Shown: positions 15,611 through 22,756 of the stretch, in pieces | How the letters are laid out: the number at the start of each line of letters is the position of its first letter | Position numbering within the stretch: position 1 is the stretch's first letter | Origin: Candidatus Angelobacter sp. Gp1-AA117 | GTDB lineage: Bacteria > Acidobacteriota > Terriglobia > Terriglobales > Acidobacteriaceae | Direction of reading: 5' to 3' | Length of the DNA: 37,853 nucleotides | Assembly: GCA_003223515.1 (NCBI GenBank) | Contig: QHVI01000049.1 | Location: 1-37,853, forward strand | Notes under the pieces: generated by a model | Databases searched by the model: none | Seen by the model: the letters and a program-made list of their open reading frames with translations, nothing else | What the model was told of the DNA's origin: nothing | Program-made: the position numbers and the translations under genes

Positions 15611-16933
15611 ATGGCTACGAAAACCCTGCAGACCATCCGCAACTCTGCCATAGCGTTGCGCGGAGGAATGGACGATTACGATACGCTGCTTGAGTTTATT
15701 GGGAATGCCCGATTTGTCCTGATCGGCGAAGCCTCGCACGGCACGCATGAGTTCTACCGCAGGCGCGCGGAGATCACCAAAAGGTTGATTGCGGAAAAAG
15801 GTTTCCAGGGCGTTGCCGCTGAGGCCGACTGGCCGGATGCCTACCGGGTACACCGTTTTGTACACGCGCGTGGTCCTGATGCGAATGCCAACGAAGCGCT
15901 GGGAGAGTTCCGCCGCTTTCCCGCATGGATGTGGCGCAACGCCGACGTGCTGGATTTCGTCGGCTGGCTGCGCGATCACAATGACAATCTAGAAAAAGAC
16001 AAGCGCAAAGCCGGGTTCTTCGGTCTTGATCTCTACTCGCTGCATGCTTCCATGCAGGCAGTGCTGGTTTACCTGGATAAAGTGGATCCTGACGCAGCCC
16101 AGCGCGCCCGCTACCGCTATTCCTGCTTTGAACACATCGGAGACGATCCGCAATCTTACGGCTATGCGGCCAGCTTTGATCTGGAGTCGAGCTGTGAAAA
16201 CGAAGTCGTAGCCCAGTTGGTTGAAATGCGCCGCCGGGCCGCTGATCTGGCTACCCGCGATGGAAAAGTAGAACCGGATGAATTCTGGGCCGCCGAGCAG
16301 AACGCCCGCGTGGTCAAGAATGCAGAGCAGTATTATCGCAGCATGTTTCAGGGACGCATCTCTTCCTGGAACCTGCGCGATACGCACATGATGGAGACGC
16401 TCGAATCCATCGCACAGCATCTTGGCCCCGAGTCGAAACTGGTCGTTTGGGCACACAACTCGCATCTCGGTGATGCACGCGCCACGCAGATGGGCGAACA
16501 AGGCGAGCTGAACGTGGGGCAACTTGTCCGTCAAAGTTATGCAAATCAGGCTGTTTTTATCGGATTTTCGACATATCACGGCACGGTGACGGCCGCATCC
16601 GACTGGGGCGGCGATGCTGAGCGCAAGAATGTCCGCCCGGGTCTGCCGAAGAGTTACGAAGAGCTGTTTCATGAGACGGATATAAAAGAGTTCCTACTGT
16701 TGCTTCGTAACAATCCAGGGTTGAAATCGGCTCTAGGAGAGCGGCTGGAGCGCGCCATCGGCGTGATCTATGCGCCGCATTCAGAGCGCGTGAGCCATTA
16801 TTTTCATGCGTGCATAGGCGAGCAATTCGATGCGATCATTCACATTGACAGCACCCGCGCCCTCGAACCGCTGGAACGCAGCAGTATCTGGGAAGAAGGC
16901 GAGTTACCGGAAACATTCCCGTATGCAGTTTAA
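15611..16933 (+). CDS. Erythromycin-esterase family protein
   Basis: The protein has 440 residues. It carries the EreA/EreB family (PF05139) signatures: GEASHGTHEFYRRRAEITKRL with E40, H43 and H46, EADWPDAYRVHRFV, WNLRDTHMMETL, and VVWAHNSHLGDA, whose histidine belongs to the active site. Known members open the lactone of macrolides, but most relatives of this type have no demonstrated macrolide activity. No signal peptide. The frame is open back to 15410; the ATG at 15611 begins the conserved region with no clear Shine-Dalgarno. Neighbouring efflux and hydrolase genes make a detoxification function plausible, not proven. Confidence 0.85.
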   Translation: MATKTLQTIRNSAIALRGGMDDYDTLLEFIGNARFVLIGEASHGTHEFYRRRAEITKRLIAEKGFQGVAAEADWPDAYRVHRFVHARGPDANANEALGEFRRFPAWMWRNADVLDFVGWLRDHNDNLEKDKRKAGFFGLDLYSLHASMQAVLVYLDKVDPDAAQRARYRYSCFEHIGDDPQSYGYAASFDLESSCENEVVAQLVEMRRRAADLATRDGKVEPDEFWAAEQNARVVKNAEQYYRSMFQGRISSWNLRDTHMMETLESIAQHLGPESKLVVWAHNSHLGDARATQMGEQGELNVGQLVRQSYANQAVFIGFSTYHGTVTAASDWGGDAERKNVRPGLPKSYEELFHETDIKEFLLLLRNNPGLKSALGERLERAIGVIYAPHSERVSHYFHACIGEQFDAIIHIDSTRALEPLERSSIWEEGELPETFPYAV

Positions 16934-17070
16934 GTGCAAAGGCATACAGGATACCGAAGTGGTCCGCCTGAGCTCGCGGTATTGGGCTCTCGGGTGGTGT
17001 GGTTTTGCTAAATACTAAAAACTAAGTACAAAATACCTGTTGTCTTTGCGTCCGGCGCGCCCTTTGCGGT
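16934..17070. repeat. Short gap with dispersed TAAATACTAA-type repeat
   Basis: No gene. Positions 17003-17030 hold GGTTTTGCTAAATACTAAAA and its continuation; related copies occur at 31923-31959 and, inverted, at 31835-31850. A remnant of the CTTTGCGTCC repeat lies at 17043-17065. Confidence 0.5.
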
Positions 17071-17089
17071 AAAGATTTTGAGAATCTTT
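17071..17089. repeat. Small inverted repeat directly before the PPC-domain gene
   Basis: AAAGATT (17071-17077), 5-nt spacer, AATCTTT (17083-17089), ending 2 bp before the ATG at 17092. No separate Shine-Dalgarno is visible, so the hairpin would cover the ribosome site or be a protein-binding site. Confidence 0.5.
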
Positions 17090-17091
17090 CG

Positions 17092-17526
17092 ATGAAATAC
17101 ACGCTCCTGCACAATCACGATGGTCAGAGGACTTTTCTTCTGGTGTTTTCTACGGGTGATAATCTGACCGAAAGCATTGTCAGTTTTGCCACAGAGCACC
17201 ACATTCAGGCCGCGCAGCTTACCGCTATCGGCGGCCTCTCAGAGATAACGCTGGCTTTCTTCGATTGGAACACCAAAGAATACAACCCAATTCCGATTCG
17301 CGAGCAGGTTGAACTCGTGTCTCTGAATGGCAATCTCAGCATGCATGAAGGCAAGCCTAAGCTGCACGCTCACGTGGTGATCGGCAAATCTGACGGCAGC
17401 GCCTGGGCCGGACACCTGCTGAACGCGACTGTCAGACCCACGGTAGAGCTGTATCTGGCACAATGGCCTGTCGAGCTGCACCGCGTCAAAGATGAAGAAA
17501 GCGGCCTGCCATTGCTGGACGTCTAG
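17092..17526 (+). CDS. PPC (DUF296) domain protein
   Basis: The protein has 144 residues, the normal size for stand-alone bacterial PPC proteins. The fold is recognisable from the N-terminal FLLVFSTGDNLTESIVSFA segment, the central GGLSEITLAFFD, and the HEGKPKLHAHVVIGKSDG block with the histidines that coordinate metal in related structures, followed by GHLLNATVRPTVELYL. In plants the domain occurs in AT-hook DNA-binding proteins; bacterial copies form trimers and their role is not settled. No nucleic-acid function should be assumed. The gene is monocistronic in appearance, with repeats on both sides and a 7-bp inverted repeat just upstream of the start. Confidence 0.85.
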   Translation: MKYTLLHNHDGQRTFLLVFSTGDNLTESIVSFATEHHIQAAQLTAIGGLSEITLAFFDWNTKEYNPIPIREQVELVSLNGNLSMHEGKPKLHAHVVIGKSDGSAWAGHLLNATVRPTVELYLAQWPVELHRVKDEESGLPLLDV

Positions 17527-17585
17527 CAAGACCACATCCAAGGATTAACCACAGCTTGGCGGAGCCACAACCAAAAGACCTTTAA

Positions 17586-17636
17586 CCACAGCGTGGCGAG
17601 CCACAACCAAACCTTTTACCGTAGAGGACGCAAAGG
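17586..17636 (+). repeat. Dispersed repeat, left inverted copy around the diguanylate cyclase
   Basis: This 51-bp stretch (starting CCACAGCGTGGCGAGCCACA and ending GAGGACGCAAAGG) matches the reverse complement of 18965-19017 with a few mismatches. A partial second copy stands directly to its left at 17547-17575. The two arms bracket a receiver-domain remnant and the diguanylate cyclase gene. Confidence 0.65.
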
Positions 17637-17715
17637 TAACTGCGGTTGCAGGGCATCGCATGGAGAACGAATCCGATCCGGCTCTGGGGTCTGCTTCTGG
17701 ACCAGCGGCGACTCG

Positions 17716-17856
17716 CTGTACATTCTGATTACTGAAGACAATTACGTGAACCAGGTACTGGTTGTCAGTCTGTTGCAAAAACACGGACACCAGGTAGCTG
17801 TGGCCAATGATGGCCAGTAGGCGATTGATATGCTGGCGGCGAAAAAATATGTATAA
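17716..17856 (+). pseudogene. Receiver-domain remnant (broken response regulator or hybrid kinase tail)
   Basis: The frame reads YILITEDNYVNQVLVVSLL, then QKHGHQVAVANDGQ, an in-frame TAG (17818-17820), then AIDMLAAKKYV and TAA (17854-17856). This is the first 50 residues or so of a REC domain, with the acidic ED pair and the helix-1 NxVNQ pattern typical of hybrid histidine kinases. The phospho-acceptor aspartate and all the rest are missing. The stop replaces a glutamate codon by one change (GAG to TAG). No start codon with a ribosome site exists. It lies just before an intact REC-GGDEF gene but is of a different REC subtype, so it is not an upstream duplicate of that gene. Confidence 0.75.
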
Positions 17857-17919
17857 AAATCCATTACCGAATTGCCGATAAAGCAAGAGAAGAATGTTCT
17901 CGAAGGTGAAGCAACGACT

Positions 17920-18909
17920 ATGGGTACAAAAGTCCTGATTGCGGAAGATGGGGTGGTTTCACGCCGCCTCTTGCGGCGGTTGCTGGACGACTGGAAGTAT
18001 GACGTGATCGAGGTAGAGGACGGCACCGCAGCCCTCAAGGAACTACAGGCCCCCAACGCGCCGCGTATTGCGATTCTTGACTGGATGATGCCCGGCCTCA
18101 ATGGGACCGAGGTGGTGGAGCATCTGCGTGCCGCGCAAAACGAGATGTATACCTATGTGTTGCTTCTTACTGCCCGGACCGATAAAGCCGATGTCCTGTG
18201 CGGGCTGGACGGCGGTGCAGACGATTACCTTACCAAGCCTTTCGATCCCCAGGAACTCCGCGCGCGCCTGCGTATAGGAGAACGCATTGCCGACTTGCAG
18301 GAAAGACTGCTGGGCGCACTCACCGCGTCAGAGTTCCGGGCCAGCCATGATGGCCTTACCGGTCTCTACAACCGCAGCGCCATTCTGCGGTTGCTGCAAC
18401 GCGAGATGGAGAGATGTGCCCGCGAAAAAAACCGCCTGGGGGCCATACTCGTAGACGTAGACCATTTCAAGCGCATTAATGATAATTACGGCCATGCCGC
18501 AGGGGATGAAGTCCTGCTGGAAGTTGCCGGACGCATGAAAGCTGCCTTGCGTTCCTATGATTTTCTGGGACGTTATGGCGGCGAAGAGTTCCTGATCGTG
18601 GCGCCCGGTTGTGGACGGCAGGCGTTGCAGGACGTGGCCGAACGGGTGCGCCACTGCATCGCCGATGTGCCTATAAGCTGTGGGCAGGCAAAACTTGACA
18701 CCACCATCAGTCTGGGAGCAACTCTGGCCGATGGCAGCGCCGATATAGGGCGCTTGCTCCAGCGGGCTGATGGGGCCCTTTACGATGCCAAAAATAGCGG
18801 GCGCAACAACGTGAAGCTCGACGCCCTGGCCGCCGCCGACCATGAGGACATGCTGGTTGATCACGTGATGCTCCCGCAACCCGCCAGCTCACAAACTTGC
18901 GGTGCATAG
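17920..18909 (+). CDS. Response regulator diguanylate cyclase (REC-GGDEF, PleD/WspR-like)
   Basis: The protein has 329 residues. The REC domain (1-120) has the acidic pair ED (9-10), phospho-acceptor D54 in LDWMMPG, T84 and K106. The GGDEF domain (about 160-315) has the catalytic GGEEF at 220-224 and an RxxD inhibitory site (RSYD, 211-214) five residues before it, so product inhibition by c-di-GMP is expected. It condenses two GTP to c-di-GMP after phosphorylation by a partner kinase, which is not in the window. The ATG at 17920 is preferred (AAGGTGA upstream) over a TTG at 17872. The C-terminal 20 residues are unstructured. Dispersed repeats lie on both sides. Confidence 0.92.
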   Translation: MGTKVLIAEDGVVSRRLLRRLLDDWKYDVIEVEDGTAALKELQAPNAPRIAILDWMMPGLNGTEVVEHLRAAQNEMYTYVLLLTARTDKADVLCGLDGGADDYLTKPFDPQELRARLRIGERIADLQERLLGALTASEFRASHDGLTGLYNRSAILRLLQREMERCAREKNRLGAILVDVDHFKRINDNYGHAAGDEVLLEVAGRMKAALRSYDFLGRYGGEEFLIVAPGCGRQALQDVAERVRHCIADVPISCGQAKLDTTISLGATLADGSADIGRLLQRADGALYDAKNSGRNNVKLDALAAADHEDMLVDHVMLPQPASSQTCGA

Positions 18910-18913
18910 GGAG

Positions 18914-18980
18914 CAACACACCGCCAAATTCAATGCACATAAACTACTTTTGCTTCCTCTGCGTCCTTTGCGTCCTCTGC
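18914..18980 (+). repeat. Dispersed repeat, copy A (67 bp)
   Basis: Matches 33620-33686 in the same orientation at about 60 of 67 positions, including an identical 21-bp core that starts CAACACACCGCCAAATTC. It continues into the TTTGCGTCCTCTGCGG repeat. It begins 4 bp after the diguanylate cyclase stop. Confidence 0.75.
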
Positions 18981-19017
18981 GGTTAAAGCCTTTGGTTGTG
19001 GCTTCGCTACGCTGTGG
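18965..19017 (-). repeat. Dispersed repeat, right inverted copy around the diguanylate cyclase
   Basis: Reverse-complement match to 17586-17636. Reading the minus strand it starts CCACAGCGTAGCGAAGCCAC and ends GACGCAAAGG. A related, shorter copy (GGTTGTGGCTCCGCTACGCT) occurs at 33549-33568. Confidence 0.65.
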
Positions 19018-19028
19018 AAAAGCCTTTC

Positions 19029-20666
19029 TCAACTTCCCTTTTTAATCTTGCCGAGCCGCACCAGAATCCGCCGCACCTTCTTCGGTGAGATAGAAAGCCT
19101 CGTGGCCACCCGCGACACCTTTTTTCCTTCCTTCTCCCATACCTTCGGGATCACTAGTTCTGCAAACTGCTCCGCCAGTTCCTGAAAACTCTTGTCGCCG
19201 GTGATGCCCTGGGACCACGAGCGCAGTACCGGATCGATGTTGCCCTTGGGCACGATCTTCTGTTTCAGCAACTGCAGTTCTTCCCAAAGATCGTCATAAT
19301 CCACGGCCCGCAGCAGGGAGTTCGCTGCATCGGCACAGTGCTTGGCATCTTCGGTGTCATTGAAAAATGGATTGCATGAGGTCAGCCCCCGCCGGATATG
19401 AGCGCGGGCGATCAGGCGCTGGTTCTGCGTGTGCCGGGCAGCTTCCAGGGCCTCGCGCGCATACTCGCGGGCAGCATGGGCATGCTCCCATGATTGCGTG
19501 CTGCCCTCAAGTTCCTCTTCCAGCTTTGCGTTTTCAATGGTGCATTGCAGCAGGCGGGAACGTGCCATCAGGATGAAATCATCTTCTTCTTTACCCACGC
19601 TGTAAGCCAGAGCAGCCTGTGATCCGGCATTGTCGAGGTCGCCAATATCCAGATAAAGCAGCCCGCGATTTTCATAGATACTGCCGATGCCATGGTGGTG
19701 ATTGTGGTGGCGGTAAATTCGTTCGGCCTGCTCCAGGTTCGCGAATGCCTGCTCGCGCATGTGCTCATATATTTCCCGCTGCCGCTGCTTTTTGTTGCCT
19801 GAGGCTGAGACGTTGCCGGTCTTGCGGCGGCGCGCCGACTCCGCGTCAATTTCCTTGCTGATCTGCACCGCCACCAGGCGCTGCACATAGGCAATGTTGG
19901 CCAGGGAGCGCGCCAGGTTGCGGTGTTCAGAGCTGCGCTTGCGGAACTCGTCAATGGCGCGGGTGAAGAACTTCAGGGCTTCGTTATAGCGCCCCTGGCG
20001 GCGGATCATGCGCCCGTGCGCCGAATAGATATTGCCCAGCGTGATGTGATCGTCAGTATGACGCAGCACCTGTTCTGCCTGATCCAGAATCCGGGTAGCG
20101 TCGCGCAGATGCCCTTTTTGAAACAGGATCCAGCTTTCCAGCACCTGCATCACCGCCGCCATTTTGGGAAAGCCCAGGGAAGAAGCAAATTTGCGGGCTT
20201 TTTCCGCATGCTTCAGCGCCTCGTCATATTCCCCTTTCTTGCGGTGGCAGCGAGCATTCCAGAACTGGGCGATGGCCACCAGTTCCTTTTCCTCGATTTC
20301 GTCTTGCATCGAAAGGACGAGATCGAAGTGCGGCAGTGCCTCGTCAGGTTCGTCATGCAGCAGAGCGAGCAGCCCCTCAGCCATGCGCAGTTGCAGGTAG
20401 TCGCAAAGCGGCAGCCGGGCACGCGCCTGCCTGGGGAAACGCGCCAGGAGTCTCTCCAGCAGCGCCGGTTCGCGGTAGCCGATATCCACCCACTGCGCCA
20501 GGTAACCGGCGAAGGCAGCCGCATTGCGCTGCTCCGGATCGAGCGACTTAAACAGATGCGCATGACTGTCGAGCAGGGCAATGCCTTGGCTTACCTGCCT
20601 GGCCGCCACATGCTCTTTCAACTCATTCAGCAGCGCATCCGGAACCTCGGTTTTTCGTTGTGCCAT
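19029..20666 (-). CDS. TPR-repeat protein with C-terminal helix-turn-helix
   Basis: The protein has 545 residues and is mostly helical tetratricopeptide-like repeats (clear units near residues 100-140, 140-180, 205-240 and 320-360, for example NIYSAHGRMIRRQGRYNEAL and ENRGLLYLDIGDLDNAGSQA). Residues about 495-540 (FAELVIPKVWEKEGKKVSRV then ATRLSISPKKVRRILVRLG) look like a Fis-type HTH, which would place DNA binding at the C-terminus. No membrane segment or signal peptide. It is transcribed away from aceA with a 261-bp divergent gap, so it is a candidate regulator of isocitrate lyase, but this rests only on position. Family function not recognised beyond TPR-HTH. Confidence 0.8.
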   Translation of the reverse strand: MAQRKTEVPDALLNELKEHVAARQVSQGIALLDSHAHLFKSLDPEQRNAAAFAGYLAQWVDIGYREPALLERLLARFPRQARARLPLCDYLQLRMAEGLLALLHDEPDEALPHFDLVLSMQDEIEEKELVAIAQFWNARCHRKKGEYDEALKHAEKARKFASSLGFPKMAAVMQVLESWILFQKGHLRDATRILDQAEQVLRHTDDHITLGNIYSAHGRMIRRQGRYNEALKFFTRAIDEFRKRSSEHRNLARSLANIAYVQRLVAVQISKEIDAESARRRKTGNVSASGNKKQRQREIYEHMREQAFANLEQAERIYRHHNHHHGIGSIYENRGLLYLDIGDLDNAGSQAALAYSVGKEEDDFILMARSRLLQCTIENAKLEEELEGSTQSWEHAHAAREYAREALEAARHTQNQRLIARAHIRRGLTSCNPFFNDTEDAKHCADAANSLLRAVDYDDLWEELQLLKQKIVPKGNIDPVLRSWSQGITGDKSFQELAEQFAELVIPKVWEKEGKKVSRVATRLSISPKKVRRILVRLGKIKKGS

Positions 20667-20927
20667 GCAATGTAGTCATAGCAATTAGCAGCTAGCCAAA
20701 CCCAAATCTCAACAGGCTTTTAAAACCTGTGTTTATCTGTGTTCATCTGTGGTGAGCTTTTGGTTTACCAGATCACCCGATCTTCCGGTCACCAGATCAT
20801 CCATCTTTCCGCTTCGTCCGACTCGTCCGATTCGGACTACTCCGTTTGATGCATTGTACAGCCTGCACATCATAATAAAGTCGCATTCATACCTGCTGTA
20901 GATGCGAAATGGAACGGAGGCTTGATC
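20667..20927. promoter_or_regulatory. Divergent intergenic region TPR-HTH / aceA
   Basis: Holds low-complexity repeats (TTATCTGTGTTCATCTGTGG at 20732-20751, then GATCACCCGATC-type and TCGTCCGACTCGTCCGAT stretches). A weak aceA promoter could be TTGATG (20846-20851) with CATAAT (20871-20876), but the 19-nt spacer is long. GGAGG (20916-20920) is the aceA ribosome site. Confidence 0.4.
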
Positions 20928-22235
20928 GTGCAACTTACTGAGACTCAGCTCGAAACCCTATGGGCCAATGAATCCCGCTGGAAGGGCATAACCCGGCCTT
21001 ATTCAGCCAAGGAGGTGGTGCGGCTGCGCGGCACCCTCCACGTGGAATACAGCCTTGCCCGCCTGGGTGCGGAACGGTTATGGGAACTGCTCCATACGGA
21101 AGATTATGTCCACGCCCTCGGCGCATTAACCGGCAACCAGGCCGTGCAGCAGGTACAGGCCGGGTTGAAAGCCATTTATCTCAGCGGCTGGCAGGTCGCC
21201 GGTGATGCTAATCTCGCGGGACAGATGTACCCCGACCAGAGTCTTTATCCGGCCAACAGCGTCCCCGCTGTAGTGAAAGCCATCAACAATGCTTTTATGC
21301 GCGCCGACCAGATTCATCATGCCGAAGGCAAGAACGGCATCCACTGGTTTGCCCCCATCGTTGCCGATGCCGAAGCCGGCTTCGGCGGCTGCTTGAATGC
21401 CTTTGAACTCATGAAGGCCATGATCGAGGCCGGCGCCGCTGGCGTGCATTTTGAGGATCAGCTTGCCTCCGCCAAAAAATGCGGCCACATGGGCGGAAAA
21501 GTTCTGGTACCTGCGCATGAATTTGTCAGCAAACTCACTGCTGCCCGTCTGGCTGCCGATATCTGCGGCATCCCTACTGTCCTGATCGCCCGTACAGACG
21601 CGAATAGCGCCAAGCTGCTGACCATTGACAGTGACATTCGCGACGTGGATTTCCTGACCGGCGAGCGCACCAATGACGGCTTCCTGGGATACAAAGGCGG
21701 GCTGGATGCGGCCATTGCCCGCGGCCTGATCTATGCTCCGTATGCCGACATGATCTGGTGCGAGACCTCTGAGCCTGATATCGATGAGGCGCGGCGCTTT
21801 GCCGAAGCTATCCATGAAAGGTTCCCCGGCAAACTGCTGGCCTACAACTGCTCGCCCTCCTTCCACTGGAAGCGCAAGCTGGACGACACGACCATCGCCA
21901 AATTCCAGCGGGAACTGGGAGCCATGGGCTATAAGTTCCAGTTCGTGACCCTGGCAGGCTTCCATGCATTGAACTTCAGCATGTTCGAGCTGGCCCGCCA
22001 CTACGCCACCGAAGGCATGGCCGCCTACGCTCGCTTGCAGGAAAAGGAATTCCAGAGCGCCGAAACTGCTGGATATTCTGCCGTGCGCCACCAGCGCTTT
22101 GTTGGCACTGGATATTTCGACGAGATCGCCCAGACCATCGCCAATGGACAGTCTTCCACCGTGGCCCTCGCTGGCTCCACTGAAACAGAACAGTTCTATG
22201 CGGAAGAAAATGTGGAACGCAGCGAAGCTGCCTGA
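20928..22235 (+). CDS. aceA: Isocitrate lyase
   Basis: The protein has 435 residues, the normal size of bacterial ICL. The catalytic loop KKCGHMGGK is present (C185, with K183-K184), with the metal-binding region [16 protein letters not shown] and [15 protein letters not shown] before and after it, and [13 protein letters not shown] near the active-site lid. It splits isocitrate to glyoxylate and succinate, the first step of the glyoxylate shunt; malate synthase is not in the window. The start is GTG at 20928: GGAGG lies 7 nt upstream, whereas the in-frame TTG at 20922 is only 1 nt from it. A strong terminator follows. Divergent from the TPR-HTH gene. Confidence 0.96.
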   Translation: MQLTETQLETLWANESRWKGITRPYSAKEVVRLRGTLHVEYSLARLGAERLWELLHTEDYVHALGALTGNQAVQQVQAGLKAIYLSGWQVAGDANLAGQMYPDQSLYPANSVPAVVKAINNAFMRADQIHHAEGKNGIHWFAPIVADAEAGFGGCLNAFELMKAMIEAGAAGVHFEDQLASAKKCGHMGGKVLVPAHEFVSKLTAARLAADICGIPTVLIARTDANSAKLLTIDSDIRDVDFLTGERTNDGFLGYKGGLDAAIARGLIYAPYADMIWCETSEPDIDEARRFAEAIHERFPGKLLAYNCSPSFHWKRKLDDTTIAKFQRELGAMGYKFQFVTLAGFHALNFSMFELARHYATEGMAAYARLQEKEFQSAETAGYSAVRHQRFVGTGYFDEIAQTIANGQSSTVALAGSTETEQFYAEENVERSEAA

Positions 22236-22246
22236 TTCGTGTGCTG

Positions 22247-22279
22247 AAGCCTTCCCATCTGCAAAAGATGGGAAGGCTT
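22247..22279 (+). terminator. Rho-independent terminator of aceA
   Basis: AAGCCTTCCCATCT (22247-22260), 5-nt loop, AGATGGGAAGGCTT (22266-22279): a perfect 14-bp stem followed by GTTTCCTTTTC. Confidence 0.9.
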
Positions 22280-22291
22280 GTTTCCTTTTCG

Positions 22292-22429
22292 CTAATTCAT
22301 TCCCGCTGCGGTAGGACAGCCGCCACAGATCGTCCTGATCTGGGTGATAAAGAAGTGGTTGGTTTTATCGTTGGAAAGATTTCTCAATGTTTCCTGATTC
22401 AAGATTAACTTTTTCCTGTTCTCTTTCAC
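22292..22429 (-). CDS. Small peptide resembling a lanthipeptide-type RiPP precursor
   Basis: The peptide has 45 residues. The GTG at 22429 is preceded by AAGGGAG with 6-nt spacing (GGGAG at 22440-22436); a longer frame starts at ATG 22498 but has no ribosome site. A -10-like TAGAAT lies at 22470-22465. Residues 6-18 read KKLILNQETLRNL, the LxLxxETLRxL pattern of leader peptides seen in Bacteroidota and Acidobacteriota natural-product precursors. The C-terminus is TICGGCPTAAGMN, with two Cys and two Thr that could form thioether rings. The family assignment is by eye. No modifying enzyme (dehydratase, cyclase, YcaO, radical SAM) or peptidase-transporter is in the window, so any maturation would act in trans. 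It converges on the aceA terminator. Confidence 0.55.
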   Translation of the reverse strand: MKENRKKLILNQETLRNLSNDKTNHFFITQIRTICGGCPTAAGMN

Positions 22430-22756
22430 GGCAAGCTCCCTTCTTGAACGAGTAGCGCCTGCCAATTCTATGCTGCTTTTTAAACCAGGTTGCAGCATGG
22501 CTGAATCTGTGACATTTCCCGAAAGTCATCGTTTATCCCTTCATCAGTGTCATCAGCGGCAAGGTTTTTGCTTCTCTTCTGGGCTGCCTTTGTGTTCTTC
22601 AGCTTCAATCGGCAGGAATTCAGACAATTTGGTGATCTCCTACTGATCTGTGCTCGTCTGTGTAATCAGTGGTAAAGGGTTTTGATTTTTCAGCGTCATC
22701 AACGTTTATCAGCGGCTAAAGATTCCTTTGCGGTAAATAGCTCTTGGATGCTTATG
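22430..22756. repeat. Intergenic gap with dispersed CATCAGCGG repeats
   Basis: Contains the leader of the small peptide gene (22430-22470) and, beyond it, degenerate repeats TGTCATCAGCGGCAAGG (22548-22564), CTGTGTAATCAGTGGTAAAG (22658-22677) and GCGTCATCAACGTTTATCAG (22692-22711). A related copy is at 6577-6593. No further gene seen. Confidence 0.45.

Noticed and set aside
17625-17660. GACGCAAAG string resembling the core of a c-di-GMP (GEMM) riboswitch before a diguanylate cyclase
   Set aside because: It is part of the dispersed GAGGACGCAAAGG repeat and has no paired P1/P2 elements around it.
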